Assembly (NCBI GenBank): GCA_947172415.1
Contig: OX359199.1
Span: 4,614,001-4,678,000, forward strand
From: Chondrosia reniformis
Lineage: Eukaryota > Porifera > Demospongiae > Chondrillida > Chondrillidae
Reading direction: 5' to 3'
DNA length: 64,000 bases
A program made the position numbers and the translations under genes. Below the pieces are notes generated by a model, which was not told the DNA's origin, searched no databases, and was given only the letters and a program-made list of their open reading frames with translations. Shown piece by piece: positions 1 through 12,171 of this stretch (its first letter is position 1; each line of letters opens with the position of its first letter).

Positions 1-23
1 GTGCAGAAATCCCTATCATCTGC

Positions 24-215
24 AGGGTTTCTTTCGGGGGGAAGGGGGCAGAGGGGGAAATGTGCCCCCCCTTGAAACATTTGTGCCCCCCCTTGAAAAT
101 GACAAATGTTATATGCTATATACGTACGTATATGAACATTGGTGCACTAAATATGTTTGCCCCCCTTCATTTCTATTATCATCATTTTGCCCTCCCCCCC
201 TTGCTAAATACTCTG
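24..215. mobile_element. G/C-run element with TTTCTTTC end, possible MITE (copy 1)
   Basis: It begins AGGGTTTCTTTC followed by runs of G and the words GGGGGCAGAGGGG, and ends with CCCCCTTGCTAAATACTCTG. The same two ends, much closer together, occur at 54026-54106, where the right end is followed by AAAGAAAC, an inverted copy of the left end. The longer copy here contains several runs of seven C separated by AT-rich DNA. It lies in the COASY intron. No coding capacity was seen. Confidence 0.5.
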
Positions 216-302
216 ACTGATCTGCATGTCACTGCATTGGTCAGCAACTAAACAATACATATCAATGTCAATTAATTAGAGCAACTAATTGTAGGAACTT
301 AC

Positions 303-1639
303 TCTTTTCTTCCTCTCCTGGTTTACAGCTTCACTTCCTTTGGAAGAGTCAGCAGTGATCACCAAACAGTCTAGCCCTGCGTCCCAGGCTGTAGGACCAT
401 ACACATCTGTTATGGGGACCACATCAATCTGCACTTCTGGCCGCACATCCTGCAGAAAGCCCTTCACAGCTGCTATTCGCTTGTCAAGAGGTTCAATCAG
501 TTCAGCGAGTGTCTTGTTCACTAGTAGTGGACCATCTGCTATACCAACTAATATACACCAGAATAATTGAAGTGATAATTAAACCACAAGTAATTATAAA
601 CAGGAAAGAAGGAATTATTGGGAATCAAAACGAGGACAGCTGGTAAGACCACCAGTGCTCTGCGATGCGATATCATTTATGGTTGCTAAAATGTTTATTA
701 TTATGCATGTGCAGTAGTGTGGAGTAAGTATTTACAACAAAACGTTAAATTTAATGGACACTAATAAGTCATATACGGTAAAACGCTAAATATAATAGAT
801 GTTAATATTAAGGGTTTTACAGTACATTCTGAAAATAAAACTACTAATTTTAGTGTTATCAGTATTGATGAGGTAGCCTGGCTGATTGGGATATACTATA
901 CATATGTACATGCAAATAAAGGGTGCTTATTATACTATATACTGAGGTATATACAGATAGGTGATAGATGAGTGGTCAGGTGTGGGAAGACAGAGAAACA
1001 CGCAAGGACTCAAAATGATGTATATTAGAATATTCATGAAGGCAGCTAAATAGATTCTGGTGGTACAATTGTCTTACTTAGAATACGTTTTCTTGCTATT
1101 AGTATGCTTTGAGACAGAAAAAGGCGATGTCCGTTGTGAAAGTGGTCAAATGTACCTCCTACAGCCACTCCATTGAAGCACTTTCTATCGCTTTCCTCTG
1201 TTACCGGTTCATTCTTGCCATCTACTTCAAGGTCCAGTTTGATGATGGATGGACGCGGGACCAATACTGGTTGCCTCTGCAGTATTAACTTGTATACAGG
1301 CAACGTTTCCGGGTCCTTGGTGGAATGAGCAACAAATACAGTTTCTACGGCATGACTCAATTTTTCACTTGGTTCCTTTGGCGGGCTAGAGGAATGCAAC
1401 AATGGCCTCAAGTCGACAGTAACGGCGTGCTTTGACGATAGACTATACAGGGATGTAATACATCTGGACACGGAGGACAACGAAAGCTGATGTTTAAAAT
1501 CACTGATACTATTTTCACAAACCAAAGGAACGTATAATATTCCGTTTACATGAGAGGAAATACTTTGTATCAGCTGCGGAGTCATTGAAAACAAATGAGC
1601 TGTGTTTTCCATTACTAGAGCAGCTGATCGGGCGGCCAT
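303..1639 (-). CDS. COASY: Bifunctional coenzyme A synthase (PPAT part; 5' portion, continues off left edge)
   Basis: COASY makes coenzyme A in two steps: a phosphopantetheine adenylyltransferase (PPAT) domain and then a dephospho-CoA kinase domain. Two exons are visible: 1639-1078 and 547-303. The chosen start is the ATG at 1637-1639; in-frame ATGs at 1612 and 1591 are alternatives. The first about 180 residues hold an N-terminal region whose LYVPL stretch resembles the animal N-terminus, then the PPAT nucleotide-binding signature GGTFDHFHNGH. Splicing phase 1 after RKRIL gives the conserved LIGIADG junction. Exon 2 carries DVYGP and ends at donor AGA|GTAAGT. The rest of the PPAT domain and the whole kinase domain lie beyond base 1. 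The start codon lies 13 bp from that of VPS41 on the other strand, so the two genes must share or overlap their promoters. The intron (548-1077) holds a SINE copy. Confidence 0.9.
556..670 (-). mobile_element. tRNA-derived SINE, copy in COASY intron
   Basis: Read on the minus strand this has the same order as the copies at 11193 and 52823: the end of a D-arm-like GCAGAGCA, then CTGGTGGTC..ACCAGCTGTCC, a B-box-like TTTTGATTCCCAA, and a shared non-tRNA tail with TTCTTTC and ACTTGTGGTTT. The tRNA-like 5' end is truncated. Its tail ends only a few bases before the acceptor AG (548-549) of COASY exon 2, so the SINE tail forms that intron's 3' end. Confidence 0.75.
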
Positions 1640-1652
1640 TTTTGCAATTAAA
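1640..1652. promoter_or_regulatory. 13-bp spacer between divergent COASY and VPS41 start codons
   Basis: Only 13 bases separate the chosen ATG of COASY (minus) from that of VPS41 (plus). Both 5' UTRs, if present, must run through the other gene's first coding exon, so the promoter elements lie inside coding sequence or the starts are internal to a shared initiation zone. Using the next COASY ATG (1612) the gap would still be only 40 bp. Confidence 0.6.
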
Positions 1653-4600
1653 ATGGCGACTGCAAATAATACCCTGGAAGATGAGCTCAGTAATCCCTCT
1701 GTAGAGGAGGAAGAAGATGAAGAAGAAGAAGAATCAGAAGACGAGGAGCCCATTTTTAATTACAAGAGATTTAGTGAGGATCTTGTCAAAGGTCTAGGTC
1801 CGCCCAAAGATGCAAATCTACAGAACTTTCGCGGAATTGCTGTGGAACTGATCAGCTGTATTGCAGTCCACATGAGAGTATGTTGTGAATAATGCTGTAT
1901 ATATGTATGTAGTTATATAGCTGTGCGTGTAATTTTAACGATATAAGTGACCCATGTGATAAGCACACTAGGTAGACTACACACTAGGCTAGACTACACA
2001 CTAGGTAGACTACACACTAGGCTAGACTACACACTAGGTAGACTACACACTAGGTAGACTACACACTAGGTAGACTACACACTAGGCTAGAGGCCCCATC
2101 TAGCACTATGCAGAGATAATACTTCTAGAAGAGTTTCGTCCCCCTCTCTCTCTCCTGTTCTCTCCTCTTGTCATCCTGCTCCTCCTCCTGTCTGGTATAG
2201 GACCTCATTCCACTATCTTTGTAGCAGCCGTTTTAATTATTCCACTCCTTGACTGTACCACCCCTTAACTATCCACTCAATCTTGACTATCACTTTTGTT
2301 GGTTTGAGAGTGCCATTTTATTCTAATGTTCTTATCACTGCAGTTCATTATAGTTGGGATGGACTCTGGACGTATTGTTGTGTTGGATGCAGATGGAAAT
2401 AAGCTCCCTGGACGTGAATATTCATCTGTGAGGGATATTTATAATGTACCATTCTTATGTATGGCATAATACTAAGTATATTCATAGCTATAGTCTGTAA
2501 TGATAATGTATGAATAATCTAATACACCATCTATTTCAACATGCTACATCTACTTTAGAGTAAAAGGCCTATATGGAACTAAACCTGAAGAGAGCTTCTT
2601 CTGGTCCACTGGGCCAGACAGCTATTTCTGGGAATTCCATCCTTCATCAGTAACCCTGGGAATCTTTGTCTTCTTCTTGGTCTATTATGAGTCATTGGCT
2701 ATATGTATAAAGTGCCATTCCTGTGTATGGCTCTCTGGTCCAGTGGAGTTATAATTGTATGATTGATACAGAAAATCCTTAGGTGTACTCTATTTATATA
2801 CTGACCTCTGTCTTCTGGTCATGTATAGCATACGAGCCCTATAGTCAGTATCACTATTGACGACAGTGGTGAGAACATTGCTAGCTGCTCTCAAGATGGA
2901 AAGGTAAGCAATGTATATACATACACTGTTAGTTAGAATTATATTATGTACTGTAAATCCCTTTATTTAAGCGGAACCAAAAGTTAGTGAAACTGGATTT
3001 TACCCCTACATAGCGGAATTAATTATTAGCGACTTACAAAATGCATGGAAGTTTTGTTAGTTAATTACAGTAGTACTCTATTTAGTAGTAATACTATATT
3101 TAGTGAACTCTAATTTTAGCGGTAAATGTAAAATCGCTAATATAGCTAAATTTAAAAGCACATTAATAATAAGGGATTTACAGTACTTCATAAGGTTTTC
3201 TAAAGGACTAAAATAATAATAATTACTCTTTAGATACTAAATGTATGGACTGTATTATTAGGTTGTATATTGTGTTAATATTTATATCCTCCATTTGCTG
3301 TTCTCTTTCAGATTATCATCTTAAACCTTTTGAATCCACAACACACTGTGACACTGAACCAAAATAAGCAAGTTTTGGTGAGTTTAGGAGTTGCATGAGA
3401 AGATATAGCAAAGTTCCATTATGAATGACTGTCAATCAATCGGTCCATCAATGTCTTATTTTAGGAGGGAGGGCCTATTAGCCAATTAAACTACTTTACA
3501 TAATATACCATTAAGTACATATACACATGAGCCTAACACACCACATTCCAAAGCTATAGTTATTATACTTATGAAGCTAAGGAAACATAAAAGGCAATGT
3601 TCTTAGACTAATGACTTTGGGCAAACCTATAGAGCTTTGGATGAGGATACAATTAGACTTCTTTTCTTCCGAGACAGCTAGACAGCTGTTCCTGGGAATT
3701 TCACCCTTCATCAGTGACCCTGGGAGTCTTTGTCTTTTTCTTGGTCTTCTGTAAGTCCTGCATTTAAGATACATATGGGTATATCTTAAGTTAACATTAT
3801 ACGTACTTAAACTTTGTTATAATGTACATGAGGTACGTAGTTATGTACCTGAGATGTGCTATTGAAGTCTTATTTTTTATTCTCTTCTACTGATTTATCG
3901 TCTTTAGGCTGTAGAGTTTGCACCAAACTTCTCCAAGCTAAAGTCACCTATATACATTACAGGAAGTGATGAGGTATGTTGTGTCCATTAAGTTAATAAT
4001 AGTGTGAATGATCCGATGCATCTCTTCATGTTCAAGCTGGTTTTATTTGAAGAAAGATCAAAACCTTTTGGAAGGAAAAAGACTGTTCTTCATGGTGGTG
4101 AGGGGTCCATATCAACTATCAAATGGAGAGGAACATTCATTGCTTGGGCCAACAGAAAAGTTAGAATCAAATTATATTCACATTTAATCATATTAATTAA
4201 GTATGAAACAGTGATAATAGTTCCAGATTCAAGGTGAGCAAGGAAGCAATGGAGGGTTTCCTTCTAAGAGCATGTAGAACATAATCATTGTGGGGCCTAA
4301 CTGACCTTGATAACAAACAATTATAAGATCTTTTTGTACTTTCCTGTGTCTTATTCTTATTTCAGTGACTGTAAGTATGTAAATGTATGCAGACAATCTC
4401 CGCTCTGGTGATTCCACTGTCCACTTGAGCAATTGATTGATTGATTAAATTTCTGTAGGGAATGTACATTTATGATAATGTATTGAAGCGTATCATTGGT
4501 ATTGTCTCAAGAGAAAGTCAAAAGTGAGAGTAACTCCTCATTTGTTGGTTTAGCAACTTCATTCTCCTCTCTCCTCCAGCCCCAACCCAAAGCTTGCTCC

Positions 4601-7600
4601 CTGCCATCTTGTGTGGAAGAATGAGACAGAAATAGTAATTGGTTGGGCCGACAGAGTAAAGGTACATTTCCATGAGATATACTGACATTGAATACTTTAT
4701 CAGTTTCACACTCTCTGGTTAAGAACTTGAGTAGTGGTATTCCTACCTCTTGTCTATCAAGCTCCAAGCCTTTGAATGGTCATTGCACTGAATGTGTGGG
4801 TATATAGGGGCTTATACGTACATGCATATAGTACCACCCTTGACCTTCTTGCCGATTTCTATCTTCAAATGCTTTCTTTAGCTATTATACAGTGAAATGG
4901 AATATTTTAATGACCTACTGCATTTGTGTACATGTAATTTTACATTAGGTAGGAATTGTGCAGACAACGAGAGCATTGCATTCGTCAGAGTTCACAAGGG
5001 ATCTGATAATAGGTATGTACGTATGTGTGATTGAAACCTTTTGGGTTGTACTTGGACTATACGTACTTGTTTCAAATTTCCATTTTCAGTTCAAAATATT
5101 CAGTTGGATTTGGGGATTGTAGCTGGAGTTGCACCTTTTGTATATGAAGGCGATAGCAACCATTTGGTAAGTCTCTCAAGCTCTCTTTATGCATTGTAGT
5201 GCAATAAATTAGAATTAAAAAAAAACAATAAAAATATAATCCAAATAAGCATGACTCTAGGTTTATCTTCAACCATTTGCACTTTCTGAGAGGTTTAAGC
5301 AAGCTAGATTGGTTGAATTGAAGTCCCCCTGATGAGTCCAAACAAGGACAAAACAAGTGTTTGTAAAGTAACGATCTGTTTGAGTAGCAAGAGAAGACTA
5401 TAGTTATATAATTATGTTTACTCTATAAGAGTTGTAAATGAGCATGATTATATATCAACAATTATTATCTGGTAGACATTATGAACTTATTACGTATATA
5501 GGAATAAATCAATGTGATTGTATAAAATATTCCTCCATTTTCTATTTGTATTTTAGGTTGTTCTACAATATGTTTTGAGTGATGAAAAAGACAAAGAGAT
5601 AGGAATTGTGAGGTTCTCTGTATTTTGCATCCTCCTTCTGTTACCATGGTAACTGCATATATCTGTCCAGCCACCTCCTCTTGTCCTCCATTAATCTCAA
5701 CTGCACATTGTTAGGTATCTAATGTATTACCATATCTCTTGAACTATGAGTGTATGACATCACCTGATGTACGTACCAGGCCTACTGACTTAACCTAATG
5801 TGCATGGCGATAGCACTATATTATGTGGTAGAACTGTTGTCTAACTAGCCCTCAGGAAAGCGTGAACCTCCTCAGCTGGTTGTACTAAAGCCCAACCCAA
5901 CAAGTGATTCACCAGATGAGATATGCAGAGATAGCCTTCCGGTCAGGGGATACCAGATTTACCACTGCTGTGACTACATGTTTGGTGAGTATACTGAGTA
6001 TACTGTGGAAAGTGTGGTACGTACGTACAAATTCCCGAAAATTGTAAGACCTACATTAAGGCTTTTCTTAGCTGGATGGGGTAAATCTCTAGTCTAATTA
6101 TGGGTTATTATATACTGAACAAGTATTGTACATACGTATGTCCTAATTAAGATGCGACTTAATATATCATGGCCTAATTCCATATGAAAAATAAACTTTA
6201 ATGTCTGTACAGTGGAGTCTGGATTAATTGAATTTACAATGTTCACAAAATGGACTTAGGAACAAAAGTAATGATTTGAAATATCAGAGATTTGAGTTTA
6301 GGAAGTTGGCCGTATCAGTTTATTTTTCGACTTAGCCAGAAATTTGAGCTAAGCAAGTTTGAGTTGAGTGGAGTCCATTGTGTATTAATTATATATTTAC
6401 TTTTTCTTTGCATGAATAGATATGATTATTTATTAATATACGTATATTACCTAAAATTATTTTCATTTCAACCATAGCAACTGATGTGGACAGTGAGCGG
6501 CTGTATGCAGTAGCTCCAATGGATATGATCCTCATTCAAAGGAGAACAATTGCAGAGAAAGTGCAGTGGCAGCTGGACCACAAGAATTATGAGACAGCTT
6601 ATGAGATGTGTGACAATTTTCAGAAGGAGCTTAAGGATACACCTTATAGGACAGAGGTTAGATGTGTTTAACCTTTTTAATATCTTTAGCATGGAGCAAA
6701 ATATATTTCTTAACTGCAGTTAATAGGGCAGGAGTATGTGACCCAATTATTAAATGTTGGAGATTTTTCAGAGGCTGCCAGGTACAGTATGTGTAAATGA
6801 ACTGACTTGTATATTTTAGAATTTTTTCTTTATATTTAGGGTTTGTGTTTCAACATATAATCGTCCAAGCATCAAGGAGGAGGATAGGAAAATTCTTTGG
6901 CAAAATGTAGTCATTGGGTTTTTAGATAAAGGTGCAGCTGCAGTAAGTGTATTTTTAAGAGGTGTTACTTTATACACTTCAATTATATAATAACTTCCTT
7001 ATTTTATTCCCTTTATGAGATTTAGTTTCTGTTGTGTCAGCTTCGTACGTATGTCACATACTCACTTCTTCTGTCCTGCTATGCCATTAGGAGATATGGA
7101 CGTTTATTCCTACTTCTAAACCAACACTGGATCCCACTGTCTATGAGCGAGTGCTCTTCACCTTACTTGACACATCTCCTGAGGTGGGTTGACTGTTCTT
7201 TACATGAAGTATAGAGCCATGTGGCAGTGAAAAGTGTTTTTTGTATAAATCAGGTCTTGTGTAGTTTGGTTCGTCTTTGGCCAGCAGACATATTTAATAT
7301 TGAGGCAATACTAATCTGTGTTGAGGTAAGCTATTGGAGGTTTTCTATATCCATTGACTGTAGTGTTCCAACTACGTATATATATATATATACACCACTG
7401 ATATACATAGGTAAGTAATGTTGTGTATACATGTATGAAGCATATATAACTATTTGACCTGTATACAAAGGTTTTGTAATTTACAGTAGATGCCATTAGG
7501 CAATATGCTTTATTGTATAATGTACTGATTTTATAGAATCGTCTGAAAGAAAATGCAAATCATGAAATACTGTTGAGAGTAAAGGCAGAATTGTGAGTGG

Positions 7601-10600
7601 TACATTTATTTGTTAGTTTGCATATCATTAACTTTGTATCTCTGCATGTTGCTTAATCACAGATATGCTCAAGAGAAGAAGTTTGATAAAGCAATTGAAG
7701 CCTATTTCAGGTGAGCATGCAATGTTGTGTCATACATCCCATACATACGTATGTAGCTTTTTGTAACCGTGGAAATGTATAGAAACATGTGTATATGCAT
7801 ACAATGCTGTGTTTCATAATACTCTGTACTGTCAATTGCCCAACTGGAGGAAAAGTGAAAGTGAAAAGTGCAGTAGTTGTTCAGAATTGATTTGATTCAT
7901 AGTCACTGACTGGCATTAGTAAATCAGTGGAAGAGCATTGGCAATTAAACCAGTACTTGAGGTTTAACCTGTAGCAACTACTTCTTACACTTTGAGTGTC
8001 TATATTTGTGATTTGAAGCATGTTTACCTAGCAAGCTATCATTACCATGGTTACTGCACTGTAGGCTGAACCACCCAGAGGTGTTTAGTATGATTAAGAG
8101 ACACAAGCTGTACAGTCCCATGCTAGAGCACTTGGGTAGATTGCTCAACATGAGTGAAGAGGTCAGTTGGACAGACCCTATTCCAGGACAATTCATGCAT
8201 TTATCCATTTATGTACCTCTTCCAATCCTAGGAGACGGTAGATACACTTCTTGTAATGAGAGATGAGATAGAAGTATGTAGTTACGTACCTGGTAAAATA
8301 TTTTCTGAGTGTTTAGTTAACTGTTGTGTAATATACATTCTTTCAGCCCACAAAAGTGGTGGATATGTTGGATAAGCTGGAAATAGAAAAGGAGAGGCGA
8401 GAATACTATGTCCATTGCGTAAGCTACATAATACAGTACATAAGTACCAAAACATGGTTTATATACGTACCTTGATAAACCATCTTTGGAAGTTAACCCT
8501 TTGGTCCTGGAAAATTCCTCCGCTGAAGAAGGAATAGGCTGTGTATCTACATAGTACATTGAAATGGTAGAAATTGTTTGTTGCCATTATAATGATAATA
8601 TAGAGATTTTAGCAAGCCTCAGCAGCACAGTTTTGTCAATTTGAATGTTTTGACCCAGAAGACAGAGATTTTATTGCTGATGAACCGACCTCCGGGTTGA
8701 AATGTTAAAATTGATAAAATGGCATTGCTGGTGCTCTTTTAAATATACATTTTGTGTTATAAAAATGTTTCATTATGTTTTTCTGGGATTTCTTAGTATC
8801 TTGATGCCTTATTCAAACTTGATGAAAAGTTGGCTCCTCAGTACCACAGTAGACAGGTGGAGCTGTATGCCAGATTTGCCCCTGATAAGCTCAAGTCCTT
8901 TCTGCAAACTTGCAACAATGTACCAATCAAAGAGGTGTGTCTCCACTACACATATTTTTTGTGTTGTATGAAGTTCACAGTTCCTACCTCTGCTTCAGGC
9001 GTTAGCTGTGTGTGATCGCTTTGGGTTGATAGACTGTAAAGTCTACTTGTTGAGTAAGTCTATAAATACGTAGTATGAAAGTTTATACTATATATAGTAT
9101 ATATAGTATACATATATGCATCACCTACGTAAGTAGATACGTAGATAGCCTTTTTGTATATGTACATTTTTTTGATAGGACGGATGGGTAACTACAAGGA
9201 AGCTATCAAGTTGACCCTTGAGAAGGGAAGACATACTCTTAGGCAGAATATAGCTGAACGGGTAAAGTGTCACTCATCACTTAAATATCATATGTTCATG
9301 TGTGGCTATTGAGTGTAGAAACGGAATTAATGGCAAAAATCAATTTGATTTTTATAATCTCTTTCTAGCTTCTAGTGAACATTTGAGCAAAATATATGCA
9401 ATATATATAAGCTAATTCTAGCAATCATCAGCCATGTTTTAATATATTTACATTCTCTTGATAGAATCATATATATGTAATCTACAGTACTCTCAACCTT
9501 CATGTATGCTTTTCATGACCACATAGTGCATGAAGGATGCTATTCTAATAGCAAGAGAACAGAATGATGATGAACTATGGATGGAGTTGGTCAATGCTGC
9601 AAAGGATCATGCATGTACGAATTTTATTATCAGCAATGAACCATTCATAAGTATAGGTTATATACATAAAATTGTATGATGACTGGTACGTAGATGTATT
9701 GGGGATACTGTAGTATATCAGTATAAGGTATTGTAGATGTTATAGGTGGATGCAATATTGTGTGCATTAACATGTTACTTTTTAGTGTTCACCAAGATTC
9801 TTTTGAAGGAAGCAGGCACCAATATTGATGCCATTAAGCTGATAAAGGTAGAAGATAGTGTTTACTGAAAATGTACAATACTAATACATATGTTATATAT
9901 ACTAATAGGAAGTGAAAGTGACTAAAGATATTGCTGGACTGAAGGACACTGTAATAACATTGCTTCAAAGTTATGCATTGAAGGTACGTATATGTACTAC
10001 ATTCATTTGGTGTATTTGTGTATAAATTGGGATGTTGTCTAATATGAATGAGATACCCGTATGTATAGAATGTATTATCTAGATGGTATATCTCTTGACT
10101 CTTTCAACATCTGGAATATATTGATAGGGATTTCTTCTAACTGCACCAAACTCTTTGAGATGGTTCATCTTTAGTCTTTTTGGATGTCTGGAGACTAAAG
10201 GATGAACCATCTCAAAGATAGAATGTATTGGTCAATATTTGTGATCTACGTACGTATATGGTCAATCATTTTGTCTGTATGTACATATTTATAGAAATCC
10301 TTAAGAGAAGGGTGCAGAACTATACTGAATAAGGATTGGTATGTCGAGTTCAATATTATACTCAGTATCACAAGATACGTATTTGCTGTATTTTTGTTTT
10401 ATGAATACATTTTCTTACAATATTATTTATAAGAAAGCATAGAACTACTACTTACTACTTTTTAATTCCCTAGCCTTTAAAATGTATGTATGAATGTTCT
10501 TGCAAAGCCATTGAAAGGGGACCTACCTATGCTTAGGTGGTATGGGAATATTGGGGACTTTTAAGATATGGAGCCAATCTTAAGCTTTGATATCCTCATC

Positions 10601-11489
10601 TCAGGTGTTACTTGGTAATTATTAGTGCTGGTGATATGGTTACTTGATTTGACAATGTCTCACATCCTGTAATCCTGTCATTATTCTCTTTCCAACATAG
10701 CCAAGCTCTTATGAATCGATACTATGGAATGGCTAACAAGGCCTATGTTATAGAAAGTAAGTGATCACTTGTTCAAAAAATATTAAGTTTGATTTCGTGG
10801 CTCTGTCCGATATTCTCTTTGACCAATGCTAATTTACATAGTTATGCTTTCTGTCTGCCCTAGATGATTCTGGTTGTGTCTTGTGTGAAAATGACATTTC
10901 AAGGACACATCAATCAGGTATAAGGCTTATGGAACAAAGCCATGCATTAGCAACATATACGTATGTGCACTTGTTATTTGTCTGTAGGTGTTGGTGCAAA
11001 ATATGTAGTGTTTAGTTGTGGACATGTATACCATCTCAGATGCATTCAAAGAGAAGGACAGTCTGTAAGAATAAGCTGCTAAATATGTGCTTTAAATGTA
11101 CTAGGCTGAACTGAAATAATGCTTATTAATTCGAGTGCAGTCTAAAACGTACTGTGTACATAGTGAGAGAAGCATTAATGGAGCATTGCTGTGGCAATTG
11201 TAGCTCAGTGGCAGAGCACTGGCACTGGTGGTCATAACCAGCTGTCCTGAGTTGAATTCCCAGCAATTGCTTCTTTTGTTTTTCTCCCTTTATTTTATGA
11301 TGATTACTTGTGGTTTGACTATCACTTAGATTATTCATGCATGTAGTATACTCTGTTGAACACTGTAGCTATATGTGTATTCTATCTTCTTACATACATA
11401 TGTATGTATACATATTTATACAGGATATCTTCTGTATGAGTTGCCCAGCAAGAGGTATATTGAAGAGGAAGATGCCTCGTACTAAATAG
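1653..11489 (+). CDS. VPS41: VPS41, HOPS complex subunit (complete, 33 coding exons)
   Basis: VPS41 is a HOPS tethering subunit acting in late endosome and lysosome fusion. Spliced length is 2,736 nt, 911 aa (human about 854). Domains: acidic N-terminus (residues 1-35); WD40-like propeller (about 45-340) with VLHGGEG and IKWRGTFIAWAN; a long helical clathrin-heavy-chain-repeat region with DDELWMEL and LREGC; a C-terminal RING-H2-like finger (from about residue 850) with CVLC, FSCGHVYHLRC and FCMSC. Exons: 1653-1877, 2344-2427, 2829-2903, 3312-3377, 3908-3973, 4037-4159, 4459-4523, 4580-4661, 4949-5012, 5090-5166, 5557-5607, 5849-5984, 6478-6656, 6720-6781, 6840-6942, 7091-7183, 7254-7325, 7537-7592, 7663-7710, 8065-8161, 8232-8273, 8347-8418, 8797-8934, 8999-9053, 9179-9261, 9527-9614, 9786-9847, 9909-9983, 10295-10338, 10701-10756, 10864-10917, 10988-11064, 11424-11489. 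All junctions keep frame. A possible polyadenylation signal AATAAA is at 11877. Confidence 0.93.
1964..2093. repeat. 16/17-bp tandem repeat in VPS41 intron 1
   Basis: About 7-8 copies of ACTAGGTAGACTACAC alternate with a 17-bp form carrying one extra C (ACTAGGCTAGACTACAC). The array sits between VPS41 exons 1 and 2. Confidence 0.85.
2570..2690 (+). repeat. Dispersed repeat family, copy 1 (VPS41 intron)
   Basis: Shared words in order with copies at 3620 and 48771: GGAACTAAACCT, AGAGAGCTT, CCACTGGG, CAGACAGC, TTTCTGGGAATTCCA, CCTTCATCAGT, CCCTGGGA, TCTTTGTCTT, CTTGGTCT. No open frame or terminal repeat was seen; same orientation in all copies. Confidence 0.75.
3620..3765 (+). repeat. Dispersed repeat family, copy 2 (VPS41 intron)
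   Basis: Carries the second half of the family: AGAGCTTTGGATGAGGATACA, CTTCTTTTCTTCC, AGACAGCTGTTCCTGGGAAT, CCCTTCATCAGTGACCC, TGGGAGTCTTTGTCTTTTTC, TTGGTCTTCTGT. It shares ends with copy 3 at 48771-48955. Confidence 0.75.
7905..8000 (+). mobile_element. Possible decayed tRNA-derived SINE
   Basis: The run GGCATTAGTAAATCAGTGGAA followed by GAGCATTGGCA resembles the A-box half of the SINE at 11193, with matching downstream CTGTAGCAACTACTTCTT. It is diverged and lacks a clear B box. It lies in the VPS41 intron before exon 8065-8161. Confidence 0.35.
10120..10225. mobile_element. Foldback element, one end AGGGATTTCTTCTAACTG
   Basis: It starts AGGGATTTCTTCTAACTGC, then a hairpin whose arms contain TCTTTGAGATGGTTCATC and GATGAACCATCTCAAAGA, with a loop around TTTGGATGTCTGGAGACT. 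The terminal motif is shared with elements at 12842 and (inverted) 56320-56420. It lies in a VPS41 intron. Confidence 0.6.
11193..11340 (+). mobile_element. tRNA-derived SINE (best preserved 5' end)
   Basis: The tRNA-like head folds as a tRNA: acceptor stem GCAATTG paired with CAATTGC, D arm TAGCTCAGTGGCAGAGCA (A box), an anticodon-like arm CTGGT..ACCAG and a T arm around GAGTTGAATTCCC (B box). It is followed by TTCTTTTGTTTTTCTCCC and ACTTGTGGTTTGACTATCAC, a tail also present in the copies at 52823 and 556. The shared non-tRNA tail is why this is called a SINE and not a tRNA gene. It lies in the last VPS41 intron. Confidence 0.8.
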
Positions 11490-12171
11490 GATCGACTAAC
11501 TGAACATGAATGTTTAAATATGTAGCTTTCTCATTTTTATTTTTGGATACTCTGTTAGTAGGAATTTGTTTATTGCGTATGTGGAATTTCGGCTTTTAAA
11601 AACTGCAACTGTTATTGAGCTTACAGTCACAATATACAGTTCTTATACTGTCCCATGTACATGTACATACATACAGTTTACAAGAGATAGCACAAAATAT
11701 ACACAAGGACATACATGTATACAACTATGTACATATAACTCAGTATTTTCGAGTTGTTGCTCACTAATTTCCTTTAAAATATGGCTAAATCGAGTTCTGA
11801 TTTAGTATACTTTTCAAGCACACAAACACACACACACACACACACACAGATGATTAAACTTGAACATTGCTATTTAAATAAACTGTCATCCCATCCATGT
11901 TGAAAGTCAAAGAGATAGACTAATATAGATGGCAAAAACCTACGTAGAATCAGACAAGTTGGCACCTGGAATTGTTATGCAGCAATTACATTTCATAATA
12001 ATAAATTCTCTATTTTTACAGATTTAAATATTTGGTCCTTAAATCCCTCTCTATCTTAACATCTCTTCAATCTACAGTAAATTTAAACTATGTATGTATG
12101 TAAATACATTATTACACACACATACGTACGTATATACACATGTACATAAATTAAAAAGACAAAGTTTTGAT
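11490..12171. other. Convergent 3' spacer between VPS41 and the coiled-coil gene
   Basis: 682 bp of AT-rich DNA between two stop codons facing each other. It holds a (CA)n microsatellite at about 11820-11848, an AATAAA at 11877-11882 that could serve VPS41, and several TACGTA-type palindromes. No coding exon was recognised. Confidence 0.7.
11820..11848. repeat. (CA)n microsatellite
   Basis: About 14 CA units with one CAAA interruption, in the VPS41 3' spacer. Confidence 0.9.

Noticed and set aside
11193..11275. tRNA gene
   Set aside because: It folds like a tRNA, but two or three copies share the same non-tRNA tail and the anticodon loop is not clearly functional, so it is a SINE head.
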